Shown in pieces: positions 1 to 10,464 of a DNA stretch of 64,000 nucleotides (positions within the stretch are counted from its first letter, which is position 1; each line of letters opens with the position of its first letter). The stretch comes from Gibbula magus. Lineage: Eukaryota; Mollusca; Gastropoda; Trochida; Trochidae. The position numbers and the translations under genes are program-made. The notes under the pieces were generated by a model, which was given only the letters and a program-made list of their open reading frames with translations, had not been told where the DNA came from and did no database searches. The stretch covers positions 12,928,708 to 12,992,707 of the forward strand of contig OW388304.1 in assembly GCA_936450465.1 (NCBI GenBank), written 5' to 3'.

Positions 1-1239
1 GTCCCGTAAATAGCAATTGATGAATGTATTTGAACCTTTCCATTGACATGCTGACACAAGCTGATCTATGGACACTGACTTCCAGGCTGATAATGAGGAG
101 GCCAAGGCTCTGATTTCATGAGGAGAAAACCTTAAATTCACAGTCTCTTGGTCCGTATCCTGGTAAGCCATAGCTATGGTCTTCCTTAACCAGGATGAAA
201 TAGTGTTTTTGGATATTTCCGTCTCGACAGAAGTCTTGCATGAAAGAAACAACCTTCTCCTCTTGCGTCTGAAGGATGATGTTCTTTGTAAGTACCAGCG
301 GAGAGCTCTAACTGGGCAGAGGAGCCTGGACTTATCCGAGCGCGAAGTTGCTGGTAGCGCTGGAATCTTGTAAATCCTTGCTCCTAAAGGACCAGATGAT
401 GAAGATTGATTCTTGGCAAGGAATTCTGGTAAAGCACGGCAAGATACCTCCTCATAGTTTTCTGAAAACCTGATGGATGTATTGTCAATAGCATGCAGTT
501 CCGACACTCTTGCTGCTGATGCGAATGCGAATAGAAAGGCAGTTTTAAAAGAAAGATGCTTCAGAGATGCATCTTGAAGTGGTTCATAAGGAGCTTTAAG
601 CAATGATTGTAGCACTAGGCACAGATCCCACTTGGGAAAAATAGATGAAGATGTTATGTCCTGAATCTGAAAAGACCTGATCAATTTATGAAGTGATGAA
701 TTCGAACCAATTGTCATGCCTTGAATGTCACATACTGAAGCAATGGCTGAACGATATCCCTCAATTGTACCATGCTTAAGATTCTTATCAGATCTCAAGA
801 ACAAGAGGAAATCTGCAATTAAAGGAATTGTAATATCATTGTCTAAGAGCTGTCGCTGGTCTCTCCATCTGTTGAATACTCTCCACTTGGCGTCATATAG
901 TTTGGAGGTAGAAGGTCTGATTGCACGTGAAATAGCCTCTGTAGTCTCAACTGTGAAACCTTGTTCGTGGAGCGATTTCTTGATAACCTCCACACGTGAA
1001 GGTTGAGCATTGCCAGGTTTGCGTGGGCTATGGTCGACTGGGGTTGAGTGATCAGGTTCCACCACTGAGGGAGCTTCAGTGGAACGTCTGTTAACAGGTC
1101 CATGAGCGATGGGAACCAAGACCTGGTTGGCCAAGCCGGAGCTATGAGATACACTAAGCAGTTGTGAAGGAAGATCTTGGCCAGCACGTCCGGGATTAGT
1201 TTGAATGGGGGGAACGCGTAGGCAACCATTCCCTCCCAT
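1..1239 (-). CDS. Tyrosine recombinase of the DIRS element (C-terminus at window edge)
   Basis: The minus-strand frame with codons starting at multiples of three is open from at least 1290 to the window edge. An in-frame ATG lies at 1239; the true start is uncertain. The conserved region begins near 1000 (VEVIKKSLHEQGF) and continues with a core-binding domain (RPSTSKLYDAKWRVF). The catalytic domain shows R in AARVSELHAID (codon 508-510), the HEIRA box with H at 118-120 and R at 109-111, W at 40-42 in the second-His position, and the nucleophile Y in NCYLRD at 10-12. The complete R-H-R-W-Y set is therefore present and only a short tail can be missing. The protein would integrate the circular cDNA. 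It uses the gag frame, one base back from the RT frame, and overlaps the RT frame by about 400 bases. Confidence 0.92.
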   Translation of the reverse strand, partial: MGGNGCLRVPPIQTNPGRAGQDLPSQLLSVSHSSGLANQVLVPIAHGPVNRRSTEAPSVVEPDHSTPVDHSPRKPGNAQPSRVEVIKKSLHEQGFTVETTEAISRAIRPSTSKLYDAKWRVFNRWRDQRQLLDNDITIPLIADFLLFLRSDKNLKHGTIEGYRSAIASVCDIQGMTIGSNSSLHKLIRSFQIQDITSSSIFPKWDLCLVLQSLLKAPYEPLQDASLKHLSFKTAFLFAFASAARVSELHAIDNTSIRFSENYEEVSCRALPEFLAKNQSSSSGPLGARIYKIPALPATSRSDKSRLLCPVRALRWYLQRTSSFRRKRRRLFLSCKTSVETEISKNTISSWLRKTIAMAYQDTDQETVNLRFSPHEIRALASSLSAWKSVSIDQLVSACQWKGSNTFINCYLRD

Positions 1240-3212
1240 GGAAGAGATAGGGCATCTACCCCCCACGCTAGAGGATCGGGTACTGGGCTGATGAAAGTTG
1301 GTAGACGAAAGTTCCTGCTTGTTGCAAACAAGTCTATAGTCGGCATCTCCCATTTGTCCGCAATGAGTAGAAAAGCTTCCTTGTGTAGTGTCCACTCGGT
1401 TGGCACTACTTGGTTGCGTCTCGACAGAGAGTCCGCTAAGACATTTCGCTTGCCGGGAATGTGTCTCGCCTTTATAAAGATCTTGTATTGATCCGCTAGA
1501 AGGTATAACTTCCGAGTCAGGTTCATGAGTGCTGTCGAGCGAGTGCCTCCCTGTTTGTTGACATAAGAGACTACTGTGGAGTTGTCTGTGGCCAACATCA
1601 CGCTGGAGTTGTAAAGGATTTGCCACCACGTGTTGATTGCTCTGATAATAGCCAACATCTCCAGTGAATTGATGTGTAATTCCGACTCTTGGTGGGACCA
1701 CGCCCCCTGAGCTAACCGAGACCCCAGATGGGCGCCCCAGCCTTCCAATGACGCATCTGTGAAGATTGTTTGAGTCGGCGGAGGATCTCTGAAAGTTGTC
1801 CCCGAGAGCACATTGTGTTCCTGTGTCCACCATAACAGTTCCTGTTGCACATGGCTGGGACACGAGATGTGATGATCCAAAGGCAGGTGTCTGTTGGTAT
1901 TGAGCCAGACTTGAGTGTGGCGTAGGTTCAATCGACCTCTGTACGTAAATGCTTGGATTGATGTCAGAGATCCTGTTATAGACATCCATGTCCTCAGAGT
2001 AGCTGACTGGCGGTTCAGTAGAGATAGAATAAGATCCTTGATTGATAACCAACGGTCTAAGATCGGTAGAATGAGACTGTTCCCTGCGTTTAACATGGCA
2101 CCCAGGAATTTGATCTTGGAAACTGGTGTCAGTTCTGACTTGTCTGGATGGATGATCCAACCCAGATGAGTAAACACGTGGATCACGAAGTCTGTGTGAA
2201 GACTCAGAGTTTTGGAGCACACATGCCTGCCTAAGAAATCGTCCAGGTAACCGTGAATCGCTATGCTCCTGAGATGTAGGAAATGTAAAACTGGGTTCAT
2301 GACTGTTGTAAAGAGCCAAGGGGCGATTGATACTCCGAATGGCAGGACTCTGAACTGAAAGCGTCTGCCATTCACTGCAAACCTTAGGTATCTCTGAGAA
2401 AGAACGTGGATAGGTACGTGAAGATAGGCGTCCCTGAGATCCAAACTTATGAACTTTGAGAAGGGTCGAATCAACTTCCTGACATTTGTTAGAGATTCCA
2501 TTTTGAATTTGGGTGGTTTGCAAAGAAATTCCTTGTTGAGAATCTTTAGGTCTATTATCATTCGCATCTCTGCAGTGTCCCTCTTGGGCACTAGGAACAC
2601 TGGAGAGTAGAAACCGAGGGATGTGTCCTGAGGGGATAGCTCTATAATTGCCTCCTTCAGCAAAAGTTGATCTATAGCGACCAGGGCCGCTTTCAAGCGT
2701 GGGCCCTGGAGATGGTACCTTCTCCCAACTGGAAGAATCGCAAGAGGTGGTCGGGTGTGGAACTGGAGCTGGTAGCCTATGGAAATGACTGAACGAATCC
2801 ACCTGTCCTCCGTTATCTGTTCCCAATTCCGAGCGAATCGTTGTAGACGTCCCCCCACTGGGGAAGGGACGACTGGATGGATGAAATCGTAATCCAAATT
2901 CGAGTCCTTGGGCGTTTTCAAGTCGTAAGGAAGATAGTTTGGAGTGTGGACTTCTCCTAAGTCAACGTCTCCTATTGGAGGATGAAGCACCTCTGGAGCC
3001 ACGTGCACCTCTGCCTCGAAAGGAGTCTCTGGGAGGCGGAGGTGGGGTGTTAACAAAGGAATTCCTAGGCACAAATGCAGAAGAGCGATTCCTGGCACCG
3101 TAGCTGGATGAGGCTGAACGATCAAAGGCGGATCGTTGAAGAGGGGGGCGGGGAGAGGAAGGAGGAGCCCCTCTTCTGCCACGAGGGTTAGCTCTGTTCC
3201 TGTTCTGTGCAA
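843..3212 (-). CDS. Reverse transcriptase / RNase H of the DIRS element
   Basis: A 789-residue frame. RT core: FLVPKRD around 206-212, motif A SLDLRDAYLHVPI with D258, motif B LPFGVSIAPWLF around 290-301, and the catalytic box YLDD at 322-325. RNase H follows with D486 (TDAS), E518 (SLEML), D543 (ATDNS) and D594 (ADSLSR), so all four acidic residues are present. Residues 626-700 (IDLFAT, PDPLAW, YAFPPF) form the conserved post-RNase H domain seen in DIRS-like elements. The first roughly 85 residues lie opposite the gag C-terminus in another frame and are Pro/Leu-rich, so they are probably not real protein; the true start is uncertain. The 3' end overlaps the recombinase frame. Biochemically it would copy the element RNA into DNA and degrade the RNA strand. 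No disabling stop is seen. Confidence 0.95.
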   Translation of the reverse strand: MHRTGTELTLVAEEGLLLPLPAPLFNDPPLIVQPHPATVPGIALLHLCLGIPLLTPHLRLPETPFEAEVHVAPEVLHPPIGDVDLGEVHTPNYLPYDLKTPKDSNLDYDFIHPVVPSPVGGRLQRFARNWEQITEDRWIRSVISIGYQLQFHTRPPLAILPVGRRYHLQGPRLKAALVAIDQLLLKEAIIELSPQDTSLGFYSPVFLVPKRDTAEMRMIIDLKILNKEFLCKPPKFKMESLTNVRKLIRPFSKFISLDLRDAYLHVPIHVLSQRYLRFAVNGRRFQFRVLPFGVSIAPWLFTTVMNPVLHFLHLRSIAIHGYLDDFLGRHVCSKTLSLHTDFVIHVFTHLGWIIHPDKSELTPVSKIKFLGAMLNAGNSLILPILDRWLSIKDLILSLLNRQSATLRTWMSITGSLTSIQAFTYRGRLNLRHTQVWLNTNRHLPLDHHISCPSHVQQELLWWTQEHNVLSGTTFRDPPPTQTIFTDASLEGWGAHLGSRLAQGAWSHQESELHINSLEMLAIIRAINTWWQILYNSSVMLATDNSTVVSYVNKQGGTRSTALMNLTRKLYLLADQYKIFIKARHIPGKRNVLADSLSRRNQVVPTEWTLHKEAFLLIADKWEMPTIDLFATSRNFRLPTFISPVPDPLAWGVDALSLPWEGMVAYAFPPFKLIPDVLAKIFLHNCLVYLIAPAWPTRSWFPSLMDLLTDVPLKLPQWWNLITQPQSTIAHANLAMLNLHVWRLSRNRSTNKVSQLRLQRLFHVQSDLLPPNYMTPSGEYSTDGETSDSS

Positions 3213-5157
3213 TTAAGACTGCTGCCAACTGCTGGTTGAGATTTTTTGAGGACTGAGCTTCCTGAGTAGCAATAGCATTTTGACACTGGCCGTTGAACAT
3301 GCTGTCAGAATTCAAAGGTTGTTTAAAGAGATCCTCTTTAGAGTCCTGAGGAAGATTCCTAACTCCACCTAGAAGATGATTGCGTTGCAAGGCTGTGAGA
3401 CGACCGATAGAACCAACCTGAGCTTGAGTAGCATCACTTACAGCAAGATAAACAACATCTAAAAACGAATGGGCCAGCGCTACCTCTTGCGCCTGCATGG
3501 CTACCATCGTATCGGGTTTGATTCCAGTATTATCCTGAAAGGTGGGAGGAAGGAGCTGTCTTACACCAGAAGCGAACCAATTGATATAGGACAGAATGTC
3601 CACGGACGAACGCGCAGCAGAATCAAGTTCTTTCAAGTCTTTCTGGTTAACAAACAATTTGTTAGGAGTATTCCTCTGAAATCTCGAATCCAGACGGGAG
3701 AAATCACGATCTAAATCGGGTGCAAACGCCGGCAGCATTCTGTCATGGATTGCATAAGCTTGCTTGAGGGGGATCTTAGGCAAAGAGGCAGCATCCTTAG
3801 CTTTAGCAAAGTTCTCATTAACAGTGTTTAAGGCTGATTTAACAACTGACGAATGAGGCAAGGTGCGTTTAAGAGTACGAGGAGGTGGTAAAACTCCTGT
3901 GGAGCCTAGTTCATCCGGTAAATCCTGGACTGTCTCTTGTTCAGTATTGGAGGGCAAAGTACACGGTTTCAGACTGTGTAGAAGTTCAATTTTCTCGGAA
4001 AAAGACCAGTCAGGTACAAGATCTGGGCCTTCCAAATTAGCCGATGGAATAGTAATTAATCCTTCATGAACATCCAGCTTGGCATCGACAGGGTAGACAC
4101 AATTCACATCTCCATCCAAGTTGGCCGACAACGGAATAATTGGAGGATTAAAAACGTCAACAAAGTCTATCTCTTGTTGATCAAAATCGCCGTGACCTGA
4201 TCCCGACGGGTTTCCCGTGCCGTCCATGTCAGGGTTGCCTGAGGACGGAGCCGACCGCGAGTTGCACGTGCTAGCCGTTACAGTAACAGCATGGGCTGAC
4301 CCAGTTACTGAGTGACGGCTACCGTGTACGGGCTTCTTGCCCTGCACGTGCAACCCGGCCTGCACCGATCCAGAGTAGGAACGGGCGAGGTTATCGGGTA
4401 AAACAGCGTGCTGCCCGTTCTGTACTGATCCAGAAGAGGAGGCAGTCAGGTTACGGGAGTCAAAACATTGTGGGTCACCCTGACCCGAAACAGACGGCAA
4501 GCCCTTGACAGGTAAACATTGCCGTTTGGATTTAGATTCCACGCCGTTAGAACCGTCCAACATCGCCGTATCTCCACCGTTGGGATCGGCAGCTCGCTTA
4601 CCAGACTTGGTCTTGACAACTTGTTTGTCAGAGGACCCCTTAACAACGGAACGGGACTCTTTCCCCTGGCGGGAAGAGGAGTCAACACGGTCCCCAGAAC
4701 GGGAAGAAGATCGCGAAATTGATTTCTTAAGATCTTTAATTTTAGCCTCGTTCTTATCCTCGAGAGCCTTGATAGAAGAAGCTAAAGAAGAAGCAATGTC
4801 AGATTTGAGAGAGGCGATGGCCGAAACAAAATCAGAAGCACTGACCCCCCCAGGAGGGGGAGGCATCTTAGGAGAAGCCTTAGGAAAGTCGGAATTCTTA
4901 TCCAATTTAATGGAGGAGGGGTCGAGAGAAGACATCGACCTCCGCTTGGTCTTACACCTTATATCAAACATACTGTTCCACTCGGTCTCCCCCAAATCTT
5001 GGCACAGTAAACAGCGTGAGTTTATTTGGCAATTGAAACCCGTATCACACACAATGCATAGAGAATGGGGGTCCCTATCGGACATAAACTTCTGACAGCT
5101 GACGCACTTACGTTGTGAAGACATAATATCCAACGATGAAAAACGCGAAGCAAACAA
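2962..5157 (-). CDS. Gag-like protein of the DIRS element
   Basis: A 731-residue open frame at the 5' end of the retrotransposon. The N-terminus has a cysteine-rich putative zinc-binding cluster: C18-x2-C21, C34-x2-C37, C43 and C49-x2-C52. A Ser/Lys-rich segment follows (about residues 100-215), with repeated GSVQ/GS stretches around 240-320. The C-terminal 60 residues are Arg/Gly/Ser-rich (GRGARGSRGASSSNRRR end), as expected for nucleic-acid binding. Position and composition, not a specific domain hit, support the Gag call. Met12 (MSSQRKCVSC) is an equally good start. The last 251 bases overlap the reverse transcriptase frame, which lies one base forward, so frameshifting or internal initiation must produce the next protein. 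The opposite strand also shows long open frames here, which I treat as shadows. Confidence 0.85.
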   Translation of the reverse strand: MFASRFSSLDIMSSQRKCVSCQKFMSDRDPHSLCIVCDTGFNCQINSRCLLCQDLGETEWNSMFDIRCKTKRRSMSSLDPSSIKLDKNSDFPKASPKMPPPPGGVSASDFVSAIASLKSDIASSLASSIKALEDKNEAKIKDLKKSISRSSSRSGDRVDSSSRQGKESRSVVKGSSDKQVVKTKSGKRAADPNGGDTAMLDGSNGVESKSKRQCLPVKGLPSVSGQGDPQCFDSRNLTASSSGSVQNGQHAVLPDNLARSYSGSVQAGLHVQGKKPVHGSRHSVTGSAHAVTVTASTCNSRSAPSSGNPDMDGTGNPSGSGHGDFDQQEIDFVDVFNPPIIPLSANLDGDVNCVYPVDAKLDVHEGLITIPSANLEGPDLVPDWSFSEKIELLHSLKPCTLPSNTEQETVQDLPDELGSTGVLPPPRTLKRTLPHSSVVKSALNTVNENFAKAKDAASLPKIPLKQAYAIHDRMLPAFAPDLDRDFSRLDSRFQRNTPNKLFVNQKDLKELDSAARSSVDILSYINWFASGVRQLLPPTFQDNTGIKPDTMVAMQAQEVALAHSFLDVVYLAVSDATQAQVGSIGRLTALQRNHLLGGVRNLPQDSKEDLFKQPLNSDSMFNGQCQNAIATQEAQSSKNLNQQLAAVLIAQNRNRANPRGRRGAPPSSPRPPLQRSAFDRSASSSYGARNRSSAFVPRNSFVNTPPPPPRDSFRGRGARGSRGASSSNRRR

Positions 5158-5637
5158 AAGAAGAATAAGTCACACACAATAGTCACAAGGTCACACAAAA
5201 CAAAAAATGCGATTGTCAATAGACCAATGTCGGTATTACTAACCAGAAACTTGATCCAAGAAAGAAAAAGCACATGTAGAAGAAAATGTAGAGAGCCTTC
5301 TTACTGCAGATGTTCGCACATGGTCCTACAGGAAGAAATATGACGTCACAGGACCACCAGGGGACTCAAGGGAGTTAATTCAACGAGAGAGCTGTAGACC
5401 ACTAATGGTAAATATGACTCCACACACAATTTCGTTTTATATTTTAATCTTCTTACTGTAGTACTTTCACCTGGAAAGGGAGAACAGGCACAGCACAACC
5501 CAGAGGGAATGTTTACGCCAATAATTATATACATCAATGCTCTGATGATGAGAGTGAACAGTTAGATATGTGGTACGAGTACGGAACTACACATACACCC
5601 AGAGCCAGTATCGCTCTCCTCACTGCCAACTGACCCC

Positions 5638-5640
<3 letters not shown>
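5158..5640 (-). other. Leader / 5' boundary zone of the DIRS element
   Basis: No coding frame is supported here. The stretch upstream of gag should contain the element's 5' untranslated region and its terminal repeat. A TGACGTCA palindrome lies at 5341-5348. Two similar short blocks (TCTTACTGCAG near 5299 and TCTTACTGTAG near 5451) occur, but I could not identify the terminus without the 3' copy. Confidence 0.35.

Positions 5641-5668
<28 letters not shown>
5641..5668. repeat. (TA)n microsatellite
   Basis: Uninterrupted TA dinucleotide run just left of the DIRS leader zone. Confidence 0.9.
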
Positions 5669-5669
5669 A

Positions 5670-7685
5670 ACATACACATATCAGGCAAGAACAGAGACCC
5701 ATGTGCTACACCACAAGCAGTGCAGACAGAAGTAATGTCATTCATGAGAGAGCGGAGTTGTCTTCCCTGATTCCTGCTGAGATGAGAGTTATCTACCTTT
5801 ATACAGAACAGTATCTTACTACCCATCAGGCTTTTTTCTACCTGGGTCCAAGAAAGGACTTGAGGAGTGGGTCAGTGTTAGAAAAGCATGAATTCTCTAT
5901 TATGTGATTATTTTTTAAAACTTATTAATGACATCCAATTTAACTGTTCTAAGTGTGCTGACTTAAACAGAATTGTAATGAAATATAAATGAATTTCAGA
6001 CAATCTAGTACTTATATTCATGAGCAATTGACAGTCAACAGTTTTGTTTATAGATAGAAAGGCAGGGCATCGGCAAGGAGTAATAAAACACAAAGTGCAT
6101 TATACAATTTAAATAGACAATACTGACCTATTTTATTTAGAAAAGCTAAGACGGGGAGCAAACAACTCCTTGGTGTTGATATTTGATTTCTTTACTGACA
6201 ATTTGTTGATTTTGATTGTCTGATATAGTGAAAATGATACATAAAACTGTTGCCAAGTGACACTTATACATATCAATAAAGGCAGAGCTAGATCAGCAAT
6301 GAGTAATGCTTTTAAGTATAGACAGTGCTAAGTGCCCATATATATTTAAGAATTGAATGTCAGTGTGCTTGTGAACAAGGGAGTTTGTCCACTCAGTTCA
6401 TATGAGAGATCGAATGTCGTCTTGACATTGTTCATGTTCTTTTCCAAACAGACAAAATTACATTCAGTTCTTACAATTTTATGAGTGTTGAAGTTTATAC
6501 ATTTTGGAAATTTCCTCAACTTAATATATTTTCTGTCTGTAATCATTTCAAATACATAATAAAGCATGCTATTGATTACATTTAGGCAACAAGAAAGCTG
6601 AAAATGGTAATAATGTCACAAATACTATTTACTAATTTGTGGACATTTCCCACGAGCTTGAATAGGTTTTCATAAGATGAACGATTTGGAAGAGTTCAAA
6701 CAGTATGAACGATGAAATTCACAACATATGACCTTGCTGTCAAACAATCAAAGTTGGGAATACACGTCCTTAACCAATCACAATTAGAGAATGAGTGCTC
6801 TTAACCAGTCAACGTTCAGGAATATGCGTATACTTCAAAGTGAGAAAATAAAATAATTGACGGATATTCCCTTCAACAACTCCCTGCACAGAACTAGCTT
6901 AGGTGAGATTACTACCTCATATTCTGCGCTGATATTTATCAAGTTATCATTGGCTATCACATGGTTCCAGCGACTTAGTTGATAGAAATATTGTTTTGCA
7001 AAACTTTCAGTTGATTATTCATTGCTACTTAATCCCAAATGTGGCTTTGTAGAAACACTTCTGGATGGACTATCAGTTTCTGTAACATGCATCCATTCTG
7101 AAGGCACAGAAAGGACATTAGCACTGCGCAGAAAGTTGTCTACGGAATGGAGTCACAACCAAATATAATATTTGTCAACAATGATTATTTGTCAACACTG
7201 ATAACACTACAGAAAGAGCTAGTGCACAGTGAATGATACGACTAGGTGTGTGAGACCACGCTTCACCTTCTGACAGATTGTTATAACAATTTGCGAAACC
7301 TCTGAATAACTGACCTCAGATTATCAACGCTCTCTTTGCCCTAAAAAGTCTTAAAGTGAAGTACCGACGTGAAAATCTGTCCATCCTGCTCAAACAGCCG
7401 CAATGATCCTACACTCCTGATTATCTAAGCAGCTTGTGCCTCGTATCACTGAAGGTTGGTTACTCGTCATTATATATAGCAGGTATTTTGCCCGGCAATG
7501 ACATGTTGTGACATAAAATTTGTTGGTTTCTTATCGGTCTTATCATCCTGTTACTGCCAATATTGCTTGATTTTAAGTCTTTTAATTGGCTGGTTATTTA
7601 CAGCGTGATATGAGGGTTATCATGTAATCATCAACATGAAGCTTAGACAATCTGAGGGTTGTAGGAACATTGCGGATACAAATAC
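5670..7685. other. Intergenic DNA, no gene seen
   Basis: AT-rich, stop-rich in all frames, without splice-bounded coding segments or clear repeats. It lies downstream of the TP53I11 3' end on the minus strand. Confidence 0.5.
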
Positions 7686-7687
7686 TA

Positions 7688-7970
7688 GGGGTGAAATGGT
7701 TCACAACTATATGAGGTGTACCGTGGTATTCTGGTTTGGTTTGGTATTTCCATTTTTACCGCATACCATATCTGATGTTATTAATTTCATAAATTTTTAT
7801 TCATTTTTCACTTTTCCATTAGACAATATTTTAAAGAAAAAATGTGTTTTGTTGTGACTTTAGTTTGTTGCCTTCTTCGTAGTGAACCGAACTGAAAATG
7901 TAGCGAAATGAGGGTTCTGCATCACAATACATACGAAGCGAAGCGAAGCTCAAGTGAACCGTTTCACCCC
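7688..7970. mobile_element. MITE with TA target duplication
   Basis: Inverted ends GGGGTGAAATGGTTCAC (7688-7704) and GTGAACCGTTTCACCCC (7954-7970), with one mismatch over 17 bp. Both are flanked by TA. About 283 bp, no transposase frame. TA duplication points to a Tc1/mariner-type helper, which is an inference. Confidence 0.85.
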
Positions 7971-7972
7971 TA

Positions 7973-10019
7973 ACAAATCTAACTCTCATGGAGCAGGATG
8001 AAACTGTCAGGTTTTAACACAATATAACATTTCTAACCTATCTTTAATCTAGAAATCTAGAATGCCTCTCAAACAGTTTATCTTTAATCTATTTATTACA
8101 TTTACATTTATTCATTACATTTATTAGACTGAGCTTGTACATGGCAGACACTTAGCCTCAGCAGCATAGTTCCCGGAAACACGTCTTACACTTTAACTTG
8201 AATAACACCATCACAGCTCATATACCATAAATCTTTATGTACACAATTGTAAAAAACCTAGTACATAAACTTTAAAGACTCCTCCATTGAGTTGGTCATA
8301 TTTGGGGTTCGTCACATTTACTTGCAAAAATTTTCAAAAGGGGTGGGGAGGTCAAAAGGGTTTGTTTTGGATCGGCCACTAAAGAAGAATTTGAAAGTTC
8401 ATTTAAATATATGTATTAGATCATTTTTCATGCGGTCCTTAACCTTTTGATTGTGTGTACCAAAAAAGTTGGATTAATTTTAAATCATGATACAAATAAA
8501 TCTATCTCTTGCTCTCCCTTCTGTAATGTAACTCTAACTCTTATATAACAATATTTGTGATATTATGATGTTGACTTCCACATTATTAACATTTCAAATG
8601 AACGATAGCGATTTATTACTTTAAAAATGATTTACATTTCAAAGTTTTAAACATTACAAAGTTTTTCCATTTGTCATGGCAACAATTGAGGTAGAAATTT
8701 TATACCACTACGGAAAGAGAAAACTTTAGAATTGGTCAGTTGTAACAATTTATTATATATTGTTGAAATGTCATACCTGTTTAAAATTCACAATCACATA
8801 ATATGTATCGACAACATTACGCACTCTGGAATGCATGTGTTCATTTCCATGGCAACACTCAGAACTTTAGCTAAGAAAAGGCAAAATAGACATTTTCAGG
8901 TATTTCCTAAATAAATCAAAAGTTGTAAGAGGTTCAAATATTTTAAACAATGGTACTCCTTTAGTTGTTTGTGTATCAAACATTGTCATTTTCTAACTTC
9001 TACACATCAACAGACACACATCATATTAGAATGCAGTTGTAGCATTATCTCACTAAGCTCTGACATTACACCTAATGAAGCACACAAAAATTGCCAGCCA
9101 AGCCTTGCTCCACTTTTGCATAGAGCTCCTTTAGGCTAGGTTGGTTTATACAAACAAGTCTATACTGAATTGCACAAAATCCCAAGAAATTAAGGAGATG
9201 GCAACGATATTATGCATTGGGGGGACTTTTTGTAAATTGACCCTTATCAATAACTAGTTGTTCGGATTGTTGATTATAATTACTGGCAAAGTCCATTATG
9301 ATGTGTCCATTGATTATGTTTTTGACATGACGCCTAATGGCAATATCTCTTGATATAACTGGGAGCATAGCGAGGTTACAATGCATTTACATATACATTT
9401 AAATGAGACTTCAACAGACGATAGGAAGAAGGGTGAAACTGTACATGATACAATACATTTATTGAATGTGACGAGGTGGGAGCTTTCCACCAGAGAGCAT
9501 CAAGATAACCAGATATCATCAGTATAAATCCAATGCCATATAAACAGCTATATATATATATTCATATCTCCATTGGCCCGATGTCAGAATCGCAGTATGA
9601 CGATGAAAGGTGGATATAGGACATATCAGGACCAATATATGACCGATGTAGGAAAAAGGTAGCCTGTACGAAAGTGTAATTTTGTCAATATTGATTTAAA
9701 ACAATCAAAAACACACTTGGTATGACAGCAAGACTAAAGTTAACAATGATTTAGCCGTCAGGTCTGCCTTATTCCCACACAGGTGTGGCTAATACAGGTG
9801 TACAGAATCATTTTCAAATGTAATAAATGACAATGAGTTCTTATAACATCTTGTCATAATACTTTGTCTGCTTTATTTCAAGGATGATCTATATCATCTC
9901 TAGAATTATAATTATATATAAAAGTAGTACACATGTTTAAAGAAAACTGTAAATTTTGACTGTATAGCTGCCTAACTACTTGTTCTAGTTATTTCCATGA
10001 CTATAAGTAGATATCATCT
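7973..10019. other. Intergenic DNA, one repeat fragment
   Basis: No gene seen. Positions 8320-8385 (AAGGGGTGGGGAGG ... GGATCGGCC) look like a diverged piece of the G-rich repeat also found at 40480 and 42176. Confidence 0.45.
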
Positions 10020-10023
10020 TTAA

Positions 10024-10460
10024 CCCTTTATCTGCAGGATCATAAAGCCAACCAACACTGGCGCCAGAGCCTAAATATACAACTATAAACATATACCTAC
10101 CTACCTATATAACATCTTAAGAAGGTCAGACACTGTCTGCCATCTTGAATCCTGCCTCAAGACCAGAAATGGTTAAACTGGTTTACTGGCTCAAATACCG
10201 GTACATTTGTAACATTCGTAGACTGATCCAAGTTTACATTTCCGGTCCTATGGCAGAATTCAAGATGGCAAATTCTTAATATGTTATATAGGTAGGTAGA
10301 TATACATAAGTGTATATTTAGGGTCTGGCTCCTGCAGTGCCAACCAATTCCTGAGTGTCTTTCAGAAATTATCATTTTTTTAATAAGGGAATACTCCAAA
10401 ATTGATCATGGGCTAATGTTATACAGGACAGATCATTATACTACATCAGCAGGGAAAGGG
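10024..10460. mobile_element. TTAA-flanked inverted-repeat element (piggyBac-like MITE)
   Basis: Bounded by TTAA on both sides (10020-10023 and 10461-10464). Ends CCCTTTATCTGCAGGATCAT and, reversed, CCCTTTCCCTGCTGATG. A long internal inverted repeat is visible: GCGCCAGAGCCTAAATATA near 10061 against TATATTTAGGGTCTGGC near 10313, and AACATCTTAAGAA against TTCTTAATATGTT. TTAA duplication and CCC-starting ends fit piggyBac-type elements. No transposase is encoded. Confidence 0.75.
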
Positions 10461-10464
10461 TTAA

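Larger units (their letters stand above)
1..5157 (-). mobile_element. DIRS-type tyrosine-recombinase retrotransposon, cut by the left window edge
   Basis: Three long overlapping reading frames on the minus strand run in the order gag, reverse transcriptase/RNase H, tyrosine recombinase. That set is diagnostic of the DIRS/PAT/Ngaro group, which integrates with a tyrosine recombinase instead of a DDE integrase and lacks a protease. A motif after RNase H (IDLFAT, then SPVPDPLAWGVDAL) matches the conserved post-RNase H domain of many DIRS-like elements, often described as methyltransferase-like, and favours DIRS or PAT over classical Ngaro. All three frames are open, so the copy is young or recently active. 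Choosing between DIRS (inverted termini plus internal complementary region) and PAT/Ngaro (split direct repeats) needs the 3' end, which lies left of the window. The 5' boundary is upstream of the gag start, probably between 5.2 and 5.55 kb; I could not fix it. Confidence 0.93.

Noticed and set aside
725..1006. Plus-strand frames at 176-373 and 725-1006
   Set aside because: Both lie antisense to the tyrosine recombinase, whose catalytic residues read clearly on the minus strand.
4505..5095. 196-codon plus-strand frame opposite gag
   Set aside because: It is the antisense of the gag zinc-cluster and Ser/Lys region, with no domain of its own and no promoter context.
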